From an uncultured Collinsella sp. (GTDB taxonomy: Bacteria > Actinomycetota > Coriobacteriia > Coriobacteriales > Coriobacteriaceae), in NCBI GenBank assembly GCA_902478365.1, contig CABSKX010000016.1:1-41156 (forward strand): a DNA stretch of 41,156 nucleotides, given 5' to 3'. The notes under the pieces are model-generated. The model had not been told where the DNA came from and made no database searches. It saw only the letters and a list, made by a program, of their open reading frames with translations. The first letter of the stretch is position 1. Each line of letters starts with the position of its first letter. The position numbers and the translations under genes were made by a program. Shown piece after piece: positions 16,876 to 25,247 of this stretch.

Positions 16876-17667
16876 ATGCCCACACCTTCCACTGCACGCA
16901 TGCACGACTTCGAGGTCGTCTCGAACCAGGAGATCGCCGACGGCATCTTCTCGGTCGTTATCTCGGCCCCCAAGCTTGCAAGTGCGCTCAAGCCCGGTCA
17001 GTTCGTGAATATCGCCGTGCCGGGCGATGCTTCCTCGCTGCTTCGCGTGCCCCTGAGCTTCTATCGTGCCGACGCCGAGGCCGGCACCGTCGAGCTGTGG
17101 TACGCCGTCGTGGGCGATGATACCCGTCGTCTGTCGCAGATGGCCCCTGGCTCCACCTCCAACCTGCTGGGCCCTGGCGGCCGCGGCTGGTTCGTGCCCG
17201 AGGGTACCAGGAAAGCACTGCTCGTCGCCGGCGGCATTGGCGTTCCGCCCGTGCTCTGCCTGGCTGGCATGCTTGCCGAGCAGGGCGTGGACGTTGACGT
17301 ATGCCTGGGCTTTGGCACCGCTTCCAAGGCCGTGGGCGTCGATGAGTTTCGCGCGCTGGGAGCCACGGTCAACGTGTGCACCGATGACGGCTCGTTGGGC
17401 ACGCACGGCTTCTGCACCGATCCTGCCGCCGAGCTGCTCGGCGAGGGCGGTTACGACTACGTCGCCAGCTGTGGTCCCGCCGTCATGATGAAGAAGGTTG
17501 CCGCCGCTGCCGCCGAGGCCGGCGCGTACTGCGAGGTGTCGCTCGAGCGCATGATGAGCTGCGGCTTTGGTGCCTGCAACACCTGCAATGTCGAGACGGT
17601 CGACGGTATGAAGGGCGCCTGCATGTGCGGCCCCGTGTTCGATGCTTCCAAGGTGGTGGTCTTCTAG
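16876..17667 (+). CDS. pyrK: Dihydroorotate dehydrogenase electron-transfer subunit
   Basis: FAD- and [2Fe-2S]-containing partner of class 1B PyrD, passing electrons from dihydroorotate oxidation to NAD+. An N-terminal ferredoxin-reductase-like FAD domain (RVPLSFY at 57-63) is followed by an NAD-binding domain (LLVAGGIGVPP). The cluster cysteines are at Cys229, Cys234, Cys237 and Cys249 (or Cys251). The 263-residue length fits. It is the first gene after the pyrC-pyrK hairpins, and its stop overlaps the likely pyrD start by one base. Its presence shows that the organism oxidises dihydroorotate with NAD+ rather than quinone or fumarate, as expected in an anaerobe. Confidence 0.94.
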   Translation: MPTPSTARMHDFEVVSNQEIADGIFSVVISAPKLASALKPGQFVNIAVPGDASSLLRVPLSFYRADAEAGTVELWYAVVGDDTRRLSQMAPGSTSNLLGPGGRGWFVPEGTRKALLVAGGIGVPPVLCLAGMLAEQGVDVDVCLGFGTASKAVGVDEFRALGATVNVCTDDGSLGTHGFCTDPAAELLGEGGYDYVASCGPAVMMKKVAAAAAEAGAYCEVSLERMMSCGFGACNTCNVETVDGMKGACMCGPVFDASKVVVF

Positions 17668-18590
17668 TGGGTACCGTGAACATGGCCGTCGATTTCGGCG
17701 GCGTCAAGATGCAGAACCCCATCAACACCGCAGCCGGTACCTTTGGCTACGGTTGGCAGTTCCAGAACTTCTTCGATGTCTCCCAGCTGGGTGCCATCAC
17801 CACCAAGGGTTGCGCTGCCGAGCCCTGGCCCGGCAATCCCGCACCCCGCATGGCCGAGATCCCCGGCGGCATGATCAATTCCGTGGGCCTGCAGAACCCC
17901 GGTGTGGCCGCTTTCGCCCGCGAGTCCGGTCCGTGGCTCGAGCAGCTCTCCAAGGACGGTTGCCAGGTCATCTGCCAGGTCGCCGGTCATTCCGTGGACG
18001 AGTTTGTTCGTGCGCTCGAGATGTATGTCGAGCTGTGCCCCTGGGCTGCCGGCTATGAGATCAACGTGAGCTGCCCCAACATTGCCGCCGGCGGTGCCGC
18101 CATGGGCTCCACGCCCGAGGGCGCCTCTGGCGTCATGGCCGCCTGCCGCAAGGTGACCGACAAGCCGCTGTTCGTAAAGATGGCCCCGGTCAACGTCGCC
18201 GAGATCGCCCGCGCCCTCGAGGCCGCGGGAGCCGATGGCCTTTCGGTCATCAACTCCATCCAGGGTATGGCCATTGACGTTCATACCCGCAAGTCCCGTG
18301 TGGCCAAGCCTAAGGGCGGCCTTTCGGGTCCGCTGTGCCACCACATCGCCGTTCGTATGGTCTGGGAGGTTGCCCAGGCCGTCGATATCCCCATCAACGG
18401 CGTCGGCGGCGTCATGACCGGTGAGGACGCGGCCGAGTTTATCCTGGCCGGCGCCACCTGCGTATCGGTCGGTATGGCCAATTTCGTCGATCCGTGCGCC
18501 TCGATTAAGATCGCGCGCGAGCTCGAGGCCTGGGCCGAGTCCCAGGGCGTGAAGGACATCAACGAGCTGGTAGGTGCTTTCGAATGCTAG
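17667..18590 (+). CDS. pyrD: Dihydroorotate dehydrogenase, class 1B catalytic subunit
   Basis: FMN enzyme oxidising dihydroorotate to orotate in complex with PyrK. The catalytic cysteine of class 1 enzymes is Cys136 in EINVSCPN. NTAAGTFGYG, NSVGLQNPG and the C-terminal NGVGGVMTGEDAAEF phosphate-binding region are present. GTG 17667, overlapping the pyrK TAG by one base, gives 307 residues; ATG 17682 (MAVDFGG) is a plausible alternative giving 302. The frame extends upstream into pyrK only by chance. pyrF overlaps its 3' end by 7 bases. Confidence 0.94.
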   Translation: MGTVNMAVDFGGVKMQNPINTAAGTFGYGWQFQNFFDVSQLGAITTKGCAAEPWPGNPAPRMAEIPGGMINSVGLQNPGVAAFARESGPWLEQLSKDGCQVICQVAGHSVDEFVRALEMYVELCPWAAGYEINVSCPNIAAGGAAMGSTPEGASGVMAACRKVTDKPLFVKMAPVNVAEIARALEAAGADGLSVINSIQGMAIDVHTRKSRVAKPKGGLSGPLCHHIAVRMVWEVAQAVDIPINGVGGVMTGEDAAEFILAGATCVSVGMANFVDPCASIKIARELEAWAESQGVKDINELVGAFEC

Positions 18591-19300
18591 AGACCGATGC
18601 CCGCGACCGCGTTATCGTCGCCCTCGACTGCGGCCGTGAGCGTGCGCTCGAGCTCGCCCATGAGCTTTCGGGCCATGCCGCTTGGCTTAAAGTGGGCATG
18701 ACGCTCTATTACGCTGAGGGTCCCGAGATCGTCAAGACCTTTAAAGACCTGGGCTTTAAGGTCTTCCTCGACCTTAAGTTCCACGACATTCCGCATCAGG
18801 TGCGCGGTGCCGCTCGCTCGGCCTCGCTTGCCGGTGCCGACCTGCTTTCGGTTCACGGCTTGGGTTCGGGTGCTATGCTCGCCGCCTGCCGTGAGGGTGC
18901 CGAGGAGGCGCGCGAGGATCGAGCCAAGCTCGTCGCCATCACCGTGCTTACGAGTATGAATCAGGATGCGTTGAGCGAGATCGGCGTCGAGTTGCCCGTT
19001 GCCGAGGAGGCCGCCCGTCTGGCAAAACTCGCCCAGGCCAACGGTATCGACGGCATCGTGTGCTCGCCGATGGAGGCTCATGACATGCGTGAGCTGCTGG
19101 GCCCCGATGCGCTGATTGTGACCCCGGGCGTGCGTCCTGTTGGTGCTGCGCTGGGCGATCAGTCCCGCGTGGCCACGCCTTCCCAGGCTATCGAGCGCGG
19201 CGCGAGCCATATCGTGGTTGGCCGCCCCATTACCGGCGCCGATGATCCGGTTGCCGCGTTTGACGCCATCGTTGCCGAGCTGGTCGAAAACGTCGCATAA
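18584..19300 (+). CDS. pyrF: Orotidine 5'-phosphate decarboxylase
   Basis: Last step of UMP synthesis. The 238-residue TIM-barrel protein is of the short bacterial class; the catalytic Asp63, Lys65 and Asp68 lie in FLDLKFHDIP, and VTPGVRP and VVGRPIT close the phosphate site. The ATG lies within the end of pyrD (7-base overlap), giving coupled translation. It ends the pyr operon, with a long terminator hairpin about 45 bases later. pyrE and carAB are not in this cluster and must lie elsewhere for a complete pathway. Confidence 0.95.
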   Translation: MLETDARDRVIVALDCGRERALELAHELSGHAAWLKVGMTLYYAEGPEIVKTFKDLGFKVFLDLKFHDIPHQVRGAARSASLAGADLLSVHGLGSGAMLAACREGAEEAREDRAKLVAITVLTSMNQDALSEIGVELPVAEEAARLAKLAQANGIDGIVCSPMEAHDMRELLGPDALIVTPGVRPVGAALGDQSRVATPSQAIERGASHIVVGRPITGADDPVAAFDAIVAELVENVA

Positions 19301-19345
19301 AAGATTCCCTTAAGTCACCACTTTTGGGTCTCATTAGCACAAATT

Positions 19346-19411
19346 AGCCCCTGTGCCTGCGAAAACTTTCCCATCCTTTGTGTGGAATCGCAGGTCAGGG
19401 GCTCATCTTTT
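19346..19411 (+). terminator. Terminator of the pyr operon
   Basis: AGCCCCTG..CCTGCGA (19346-19362) pairs with TCGCAGG..CAGGGGCT (19388-19403) with a small internal loop, enclosing a 25-base loop; TCTTTT follows. Confidence 0.75.
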
Positions 19412-19422
19412 AGCGCGATATA

Positions 19423-19495
19423 TTGCACTTTTTGCGGGTATCGTCTAACCTATAGAGCCGCGATTGGCCATTTTGTACGTTTTACGTGCTAAAAT
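19423..19495 (+). promoter_or_regulatory. Candidate promoters for mihF-gmk-rpoZ-thiI
   Basis: TTGCAC (19423-19428), a 17-base spacer and TAACCT (19446-19451) form one candidate. A second is an extended -10, TGC-TAAAAT (19487-19495), 45 bases before the mihF ATG, flanked by an imperfect inverted repeat (ATTTTG..ACGT-TTT-ACGT..TAAAAT). Both follow the pyr terminator. Confidence 0.45.
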
Positions 19496-19539
19496 GCCAA
19501 ATATTGAATCAGATATAACCCAACTATTTGGAGGTACGA

Positions 19540-19848
19540 ATGGCACTCCCTCAGCTTACCGATGAGCAGCGCAAGCAGGCTCTTGAGAAGGCTGCCGCCG
19601 CGCGTCACGCTCGCGCAGAGCTCCGTGAGCAGATCAAGAAGGGCGAGAAGTCCCTCGAATCCGTGCTCAACTCCGATGACCCCATTGCTTCCCGCATGAA
19701 GGTTTCCACCCTCATCGAGTCTCTCCCCGGTTATGGCAAGGCCAAGGCCGCCAAGATCATGGAGGAGCTCGGCATCTCCGCTACCCGTCGCGTCCAGGGC
19801 CTTGGCGTCCGTCAGCGCGAGCAGCTCCTCGAGCAGCTGACCAAATAA
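19540..19848 (+). CDS. mihF: Integration host factor, actinobacterial type (mIHF)
   Basis: Small nucleoid-associated DNA-binding protein, unrelated to E. coli IHF, that bends DNA and organises the actinobacterial nucleoid. The 102-residue protein starts MALPQLTDEQR, has an N-terminal long helix rich in Ala/Lys/Arg, and a C-terminal S13-like helix-two-turn-helix (LIESLPGYGKAKAAKIMEEL, then ISATRRVQGLG), all matching the family. ATG with GGAGG 5 bases upstream is chosen over the in-frame TTG 19528, which overlaps the ribosome binding site. The order mihF-gmk-rpoZ is the one found in mycobacteria and is a strong lineage marker. gmk starts directly at its stop. Confidence 0.92.
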   Translation: MALPQLTDEQRKQALEKAAAARHARAELREQIKKGEKSLESVLNSDDPIASRMKVSTLIESLPGYGKAKAAKIMEELGISATRRVQGLGVRQREQLLEQLTK

Positions 19849-20418
19849 GTGAGCGCTCAGGATTCAAAGCTCTTTGTGATTTCTGGACCGTCAGGCGCAG
19901 GCAAGGGCACGCTCGTCACTCGTGTGCGCGAGCGTCGCTCTAACCTGGGCCTGACGGTTTCGGCTACCACGCGAGCCCCACGTAAAGGCGAGGTCGATGG
20001 CGTCAATTACTTTTTCCTGACGCGCGAGGAGTTCGACCGCCGCGTGGCAAACGGCGAGTTTGTTGAGTGGGCCGAGGTCCACGGTAACTGCTATGGCACG
20101 TTGGTGAGCGAGGTCCAGTCCAAGCTCGCCTCTGGTTCGTCTCTCATCTTGGAGATCGATGTCCAGGGTGCCTTGCAGGTCAAGGAGCGTTTTCCCGAGG
20201 CCGTGCTGATCTTTATCAAGCCACCCTCGCTCGAGGTGCTCCGCGAGCGTCTGGTCGGTCGCGGTACCGAGACGCCCGAGACGATTGAGCTGCGTATGGC
20301 AAACGCCGCCCATGAGCTTGCCCTTGCCGACCGCTACGACGAAGTCGTGGTGAATGACGATCTCGACCGCGCGACCGATGAGCTCGTTCGCGTTCTCGAT
20401 ATGCATGAAAGGATCTGA
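19849..20418 (+). CDS. gmk: Guanylate kinase
   Basis: Converts GMP to GDP with ATP. The P-loop GPSGAGKGT is at residues 13-21, the GMP-binding SATTRAPRKGEVDGVNYFF follows, and the lid arginines lie in the RLVGRGTETPE region; 189 residues is typical. The GTG start is immediately adjacent to the mihF TAA without a strong Shine-Dalgarno, so it is probably translated by coupling. rpoZ follows after 5 bases. Confidence 0.95.
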   Translation: MSAQDSKLFVISGPSGAGKGTLVTRVRERRSNLGLTVSATTRAPRKGEVDGVNYFFLTREEFDRRVANGEFVEWAEVHGNCYGTLVSEVQSKLASGSSLILEIDVQGALQVKERFPEAVLIFIKPPSLEVLRERLVGRGTETPETIELRMANAAHELALADRYDEVVVNDDLDRATDELVRVLDMHERI

Positions 20419-20423
20419 GGTCC

Positions 20424-20705
20424 GTGTCCGTTGTAAAGCCTTGCATTGACGATCTTCTGGAGAAGACCGATCACAACCGCTTCCTGCTCGCTTCGCTTGC
20501 CTCCAAGCGTGCCTGCGACATCAATAGCATGCTGCGCGGCCAGCATAACCGCGTGCTTGCCGTTCAGGATGTCGACGACATCACCATCGCGCTCTCCGGC
20601 GCCGATACCATCTCGATGGCTATGGACGAGATCGTCGACGGCGATATCTCCTACGACGAGGCCCGTTACGAGAAGGCGCTCGGCCACAAGGTTGCTGAAG
20701 CCTAA
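20424..20705 (+). CDS. rpoZ: RNA polymerase omega subunit
   Basis: Assembly and stability subunit of RNA polymerase, 93 residues. The conserved core reads LLEKTDHNRFLLASLASKRACDINSML, corresponding to the beta-prime-binding helices, and a C-terminal YEKALGHKVAEA. The GTG start is 5 bases after gmk, with AAAGGATCTGAGG upstream. The gmk-rpoZ pair is nearly universal in Gram-positive bacteria. Its stop abuts the thiI ATG. Confidence 0.93.
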   Translation: MSVVKPCIDDLLEKTDHNRFLLASLASKRACDINSMLRGQHNRVLAVQDVDDITIALSGADTISMAMDEIVDGDISYDEARYEKALGHKVAEA

Positions 20706-21950
20706 ATGGCAGCTCGCGTCTGCCTGGTCCACTATCACGAGGTTGGACTGAAGGGCAAGAACCGCGCACATTTTGAGCATATCCTCATGGATAACATTAA
20801 GGCGGCTTTGGCCGCCTTTTCCGTGAACGCCGTGTCTCGAATTTCCGGTTATATCCTCGTGACCTTTAACGAGCATCGGGCCGACGAGGCGGCGCGTGTC
20901 ATCCGCACCGTCCCCGGCGTTGCCCGTGTGTCCCTGGCGTACCACACCAACCGCGACCCGCAGGAGTACTGCGCCGCCGCCGTTAAGGCGCTGCGCGAGT
21001 TTGGCCCCTTCGATTCGTTTAAGGTGCACGCCAAGCGCTCCAATACCGACTATGAGCTCACCTCGATTGATATCAATCGTCAGGTGGGCGAGGTGCTGTG
21101 TGAGGCCTTCCCCGATAAAAAGGTTCAAATGCACGACCCCGATGCGATGGTGCACGTACTGGTGGTCCAGGGTAGCGTTTACGTGTACGCGCGCTCCGAG
21201 CGCGGCGTGGGTGGTCTGCCGGTGGGTTCTGCCGGCAAGGTCGTGACGCTTCTGTCGTCGGGCATCGATTCTCCGGTGGCGACCTGGATGCTCGCGCGGC
21301 GCGGCGCGGTCTGCGTGCCTGTACATTTCTCCGGTCGTCCGCAGACGCCCGATACGAGCGAGTATTTGGTGCAGGACATCATCCGCGCGCTTGAGCCGGG
21401 TGTCCAGATCGGCCGCCTGTACGTGGTGCCGTTTGGCGATTGCCAGCGTGAGATTTCCGTCGCGTGCCCCAGCAACCTACGCGTGATCATGTATCGCCGC
21501 ATCATGTATTCGGTTGCCGAGCGCATCGCGCATATCGAGGGCGCCAAGGCCATCGTGACCGGCGAGTCGCTCGGTCAGGTTGCCTCCCAGACGCTCGAGA
21601 ACATCATGGCCGTCAACGAGGCCGTGAAGATTCCCGTGTTCCGCCCGCTCATCGGGTCCGACAAGCAGGAGATCATTGCGCGCGCTCAGGAGATCGGCAC
21701 GTTCGATATATCTACTGAGGCAGCGCCCGACTGCTGCACGCTGTTTATGCCGCGTCGTCCCGAGACGCACGCCAAACTCGATGCCGTGCATGAGGCCTGG
21801 GAGCTGTTCGACCACGAGGAGATGATCGAGCGCCTGCTTAAGCAGACCGAGTACATCGACTTCTCCAGCAACACGTATAAGGCCCCTAAGACCTTAAAAC
21901 GCAAACATTCGGAGCTTGCTCCGCGTGAGATTTACCAAGATCACGAGTAA
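20706..21950 (+). CDS. thiI: tRNA 4-thiouridine synthase ThiI (no rhodanese domain)
   Basis: Adenylates U8 of tRNA and inserts sulfur to give s4U; it may also serve thiazole synthesis. A ferredoxin-like N-domain plus THUMP (about 1-165) precedes the PP-loop ATPase motif SSGIDSPVA at 184-192 and the conserved GESLGQVASQT segment. At 414 residues it lacks the C-terminal rhodanese domain of E. coli ThiI, like most Gram-positive versions, so sulfur relay presumably depends on a dedicated desulfurase encoded elsewhere. The ATG directly follows the rpoZ stop. A terminator-like hairpin lies inside its codons 32-38 (20799-20820). A clear terminator follows. Confidence 0.94.
   Translation: MAARVCLVHYHEVGLKGKNRAHFEHILMDNIKAALAAFSVNAVSRISGYILVTFNEHRADEAARVIRTVPGVARVSLAYHTNRDPQEYCAAAVKALREFGPFDSFKVHAKRSNTDYELTSIDINRQVGEVLCEAFPDKKVQMHDPDAMVHVLVVQGSVYVYARSERGVGGLPVGSAGKVVTLLSSGIDSPVATWMLARRGAVCVPVHFSGRPQTPDTSEYLVQDIIRALEPGVQIGRLYVVPFGDCQREISVACPSNLRVIMYRRIMYSVAERIAHIEGAKAIVTGESLGQVASQTLENIMAVNEAVKIPVFRPLIGSDKQEIIARAQEIGTFDISTEAAPDCCTLFMPRRPETHAKLDAVHEAWELFDHEEMIERLLKQTEYIDFSSNTYKAPKTLKRKHSELAPREIYQDHE
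20799..20820 (+). other. Terminator-like hairpin inside thiI
   Basis: AAGGCGGC (20799-20806), loop TTTG and GCCGCCTT (20811-20818) make an 8-bp GC-rich stem followed by further T residues to 20820. It encodes the AALAAF stretch of ThiI, so chance is possible, but the geometry is that of an intrinsic terminator and could reduce readthrough from rpoZ. Confidence 0.45.
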
Positions 21951-21960
21951 TTGCCTGCAT

Positions 21961-21993
21961 AGACCGACGATGCGCCTGTATCGTCGGTCTTTT
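21961..21993 (+). terminator. Intrinsic terminator after thiI
   Basis: Perfect 11-bp stem AGACCGACGAT (21961-21971) with ATCGTCGGTCT (21980-21990), 8-base loop, then T's to 21993, 10 bases after the thiI stop. Confidence 0.88.
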
Positions 21994-22164
21994 GCTATCT
22001 GGGCAAATGATGTCAAGATGTTCATTCGCTGACGCGTGACTGAATAAATGGACATGTTCGCGCAAGGTTTTGGTCGGTATTTGGTTTGACCGCGAAAACT
22101 AGTGTGGACGTGCGGAAGCTGCGACGCTCGTTTCCTGACACGATGGTGTTGGGAGGTGTTTGCT

Positions 22165-22869
22165 ATGGCGCAGCGCGAGCAACACGAACGGGTTAAACGG
22201 ATGGACCGCTGGGCGGGCAAGTTGCTCGGGCATAAAGCGGTGGTGGTGGCGATTCTGGTTGTCATTGCCGCCGCGAGCGGTTTGGCGATGGCAAGTTTTG
22301 GTGGCCACTCCAGTAGCGTGTCGTTTGAGCGTAGTGATGAGGCGAGCGTCTCGGATGTGCACGGGGCCGGGGATGCGTCTTCTGATGATGAGTCTTCGGC
22401 CAAGAGTTCCTCTGCTGCGGAGGTGTACGTCGATGTGGATGGCGCCGTTGTGAGGCCTGGCGTGTATCGGCTCAAAGATGGAGCACGGGTGTCCCAAGCT
22501 ATCGATGCCGCCGGAGGGCTTACGGCCGAGGCGGATGTGACAGGGCTTAATCGTGCGTCCAAGGTCGCAGACGGACAAAAGATCTATGTTCCGAAGGTGG
22601 GGGAGCAACAAGCGGCTGCGGCGGTCGGCGGGGCCGAAAGTAGTGCTGCCACGACCCCTGGCGCGGGGTCTTCGTCGGGGCTCGTCAACATCAATACGGC
22701 GAGCGCGGCGGAACTGCAGACGCTCTCGGGCATTGGGCCTTCTATGGCGCAGTCGATAATCGACGAGCGCTCGAAGAATGGCCCCTTCGCCTCGGTCGAT
22801 GACCTTATGCGCGTATCGGGAATCGGAGAGAAGAAGCTCGCCAAAATCAAAGATTGTATCTGCGTATGA
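22165..22869 (+). CDS. comEA: ComEA-type DNA-binding competence protein
   Basis: Membrane-anchored receptor that binds double-stranded DNA for uptake. The 234-residue protein has a basic N-terminus, one membrane helix (about 24-45), a Ser/Asp-rich low-complexity linker (46-84), an SLBB domain (86-143, VYVDVDGAVVRPGVY), a second Ser/Ala linker and a C-terminal helix-hairpin-helix pair (173-234, VNINTASAAELQTLSGIG). ATG 22165 is chosen for GGGAGG 8 bases upstream and because it begins just before the membrane helix; the frame is open farther up. Codon bias is weaker than in the housekeeping genes. It overlaps comEC by 4 bases (ATGA). Confidence 0.92.
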   Translation: MAQREQHERVKRMDRWAGKLLGHKAVVVAILVVIAAASGLAMASFGGHSSSVSFERSDEASVSDVHGAGDASSDDESSAKSSSAAEVYVDVDGAVVRPGVYRLKDGARVSQAIDAAGGLTAEADVTGLNRASKVADGQKIYVPKVGEQQAAAAVGGAESSAATTPGAGSSSGLVNINTASAAELQTLSGIGPSMAQSIIDERSKNGPFASVDDLMRVSGIGEKKLAKIKDCICV

Positions 22870-25172
22870 GCGCGCCCAAGCGCGAGCATGTGATGCCCCC
22901 GCGGCCCCTCATGCCATGGACGATGGCCTTGTGTGCCGGCCTGTGCGTTAGCTGTGTCTTGGTGCTCAACGTGGCCGCCGATGCGATACTGGGGGAGCAG
23001 ACATCGGCGGTCGGACCGCTTGTAGTTATTTCGGTTGTGGCGTCGCTGTGCATGGTGCTGGCTCGATCTTGTGAGCGACTTGTCCTGTGGAAACGTTGGC
23101 TATATGCCGCAGCTATCGGTTTGCTGGCGGGCTCGATTGTTTCGGCGTGGTGGGCTGTGTGTGCGCTAAGTGCCACGAAGGCACTCGACGGTCGAGCGGC
23201 AAGCAGTCTCGAGTTTGTCGTGCAGGGTGATCCGTCCATAAACGATGGGACGTATTCCTACACCTGCGAAACATGCGTGGACGGCAGGCGCTTGGATGAG
23301 GTTCGTCTGTCGTGCGACCGCGAGCTCGGTGCCGGGTCTCATGTGCGTGTTATCGGCCGCGTTTCGCGCTTTGAGAACGATGCGTATGGGCGCTCGCGCG
23401 TACTCCGAGGCGAGGTGCGCAAGGTTAAAGCCGTTCGGATTGTGTCGGTCGATGAGGGCTCTCCGGGGCCGCTGCTTCGGCTGCGAAATGGTCTGCTTGC
23501 GTCCATCGCGCCTGCGACCGACTCGGCGCGTGCGCTCATAGCCGGTGTCGTCTGCGGTCGTTCGGCCGAGCTGCGCGCCCAGCCGGCGGGCGACTGGTTT
23601 TCGGTAACGGGCACCGCGCATCTCATCGCTGTCTCGGGCAGCCATCTTGCCATCGTGGGGTTTGTGATTGAGAGCGCCCTGCAAAAGACGCGCCTCTCTC
23701 GTGGGCTTCAGCGGGGGCTGTTGGTGCTGGCCCTTGCTGCCTATGCCGTCTTTACGGGCGCTTCGCCTTCGGCCGTGCGCGCGTGCTGTATGGTGGCGGC
23801 GACGCTTGTCGCCAACGGCGCCGGACGTCGTCGGCATGGCCTCTCGGCTCTGTTTGTGACCATGGCAATCTTTGTGTTGCTGCGTCCGACGGTATTGTTT
23901 GAGATGGGTTTTCAGCTTTCGTGCGCCAGCGTATTCGCCATCCTTTGTTTTTGCCCCTACGCCACCTACGCCTTGGTTGAGCTGGGCGTGCCCTCGGGGG
24001 TTGCCAGTATTTTGTCCGTCACACTGTGCTCGCAGCTGGCGACTCTTCCCGTTACCATTCCTACATTTGGGACGTTTTCGCTCATTGCCCCGCTCGCAAA
24101 CGCCGTGATCGGTCCGGTGATAAGCGTGCTGCTCGCATCGTCGGTCGTACTGGTGCCCTGCTCGCTTGTGCCGCTGTTGAGTCGCGTGGCTCTCGTGGTG
24201 CCCATGATTGTCGCTCGTTGCGCGCTGTTCTTTGAGCAGCTTTTTGCTGCTGTTCCGGGCGCATCCGTTAGTGTGCCGCCCGATACGGTCTGGGTATACG
24301 TGGTGCCGTTCGCACTGGCGGTCCTCTTGGTCTGGTGGCCACGTCCCCGCGCATGCCCCATGGCGGCGGGGCTGCTGTGTTTGGTATTTGCAGCGGGTGT
24401 TCCGTATGTCTATTGGGATCGATTCGCGCCGCCTTCGGTGACAGTCCTCGATGTGGGGCAGGCCGATGCGATTCTGGTTCGCCAGGGTAGCGTCGTGGCG
24501 CTCGTTGACTGTGGGCTCGATGAACGCGTGGTGTCAGCGTTGGTTCGCAATAACGTTCACTATATCGACGCCGTTTTCGTGACGCATTGGGACGAAGACC
24601 ATTGGGGTGGCCTTCCCGATGTGCTTGATCAGTTTTCAGTTGGAACCATTGCGGTCGCGGCTAATGCGCTGGAGGATGCGCCCGCTGAGGTCCTAAATCG
24701 CCCGGGCGTAACGTACCGGCAGGTGGCTCGCGGGGACGCGATCGATATCGGCGCATTTCGGGCTCGTGTGATGTGGCCGTTTGACACGGTGGATGGCGAG
24801 GGCAATGAAGACTCGCTTGTCTTGCTGCTCAGTTATGCCCAAGGAGGCCAGAGCCTCCGCATGCTACTCACCGGCGATGCCGAGCTCGATCAGGAACGCG
24901 AGTTTGTACAGGAGGTGGGGGATATCGATGTGCTCAAGCTAGGGCATCACGGCTCAAAGGTTTCTGTCGACACAGACCTGCTGGGCACGCTTAAGCCCGA
25001 GCTCTCTATCGCGAGTGCGGGCGAGGGCAACCGCTACGGTCATCCATCCGATGCTTGCATCGATGCGGTTCGCGATGCGGGCGGCGCATTCGCTTGCACC
25101 ATCGAGCAAGGAGACCTTACCGTTTCGCCGACCGCGAAGGGCTTTGCGATGCGATGCCAGCGGCCGTGGTGA
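22866..25172 (+). CDS. comEC: ComEC/Rec2-family DNA translocation channel
   Basis: Polytopic membrane protein that passes single-stranded DNA into the cell during transformation. With ATG 22866 (overlapping the comEA TGA) it has 768 residues: N-terminal membrane helices and an OB-like soluble segment, the competence domain with the characteristic LIAVSGSHLAIVGF, several more helices, and a C-terminal metallo-beta-lactamase domain (from about 525) with THWDEDHWGG near 572, LTGDAE and LKLGHHGSK. All three regions of a full-length ComEC are present and uninterrupted, so a functional transformation apparatus is plausible; pilus genes are not in the window. holA follows with its own promoter. Confidence 0.93.
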   Translation: MSAPKREHVMPPRPLMPWTMALCAGLCVSCVLVLNVAADAILGEQTSAVGPLVVISVVASLCMVLARSCERLVLWKRWLYAAAIGLLAGSIVSAWWAVCALSATKALDGRAASSLEFVVQGDPSINDGTYSYTCETCVDGRRLDEVRLSCDRELGAGSHVRVIGRVSRFENDAYGRSRVLRGEVRKVKAVRIVSVDEGSPGPLLRLRNGLLASIAPATDSARALIAGVVCGRSAELRAQPAGDWFSVTGTAHLIAVSGSHLAIVGFVIESALQKTRLSRGLQRGLLVLALAAYAVFTGASPSAVRACCMVAATLVANGAGRRRHGLSALFVTMAIFVLLRPTVLFEMGFQLSCASVFAILCFCPYATYALVELGVPSGVASILSVTLCSQLATLPVTIPTFGTFSLIAPLANAVIGPVISVLLASSVVLVPCSLVPLLSRVALVVPMIVARCALFFEQLFAAVPGASVSVPPDTVWVYVVPFALAVLLVWWPRPRACPMAAGLLCLVFAAGVPYVYWDRFAPPSVTVLDVGQADAILVRQGSVVALVDCGLDERVVSALVRNNVHYIDAVFVTHWDEDHWGGLPDVLDQFSVGTIAVAANALEDAPAEVLNRPGVTYRQVARGDAIDIGAFRARVMWPFDTVDGEGNEDSLVLLLSYAQGGQSLRMLLTGDAELDQEREFVQEVGDIDVLKLGHHGSKVSVDTDLLGTLKPELSIASAGEGNRYGHPSDACIDAVRDAGGAFACTIEQGDLTVSPTAKGFAMRCQRPW

Positions 25173-25177
25173 CATCG

Positions 25178-25207
25178 TTGGCGCGCGGTGGGACCCTGGG
25201 CTAAAAT
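25178..25207 (+). promoter_or_regulatory. Candidate promoter for holA
   Basis: TTGGCG (25178-25183), 18-base spacer and TAAAAT (25202-25207) overlap the start of the comEC-holA gap. The predicted transcription start falls near 25214, downstream of the first two in-frame ATGs of the holA frame, which supports ATG 25248 as the start codon. Confidence 0.5.
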
Positions 25208-25247
25208 GGCACGGTACGAATTCGAGAGTCTGCGAGAGGGGAGCGCA

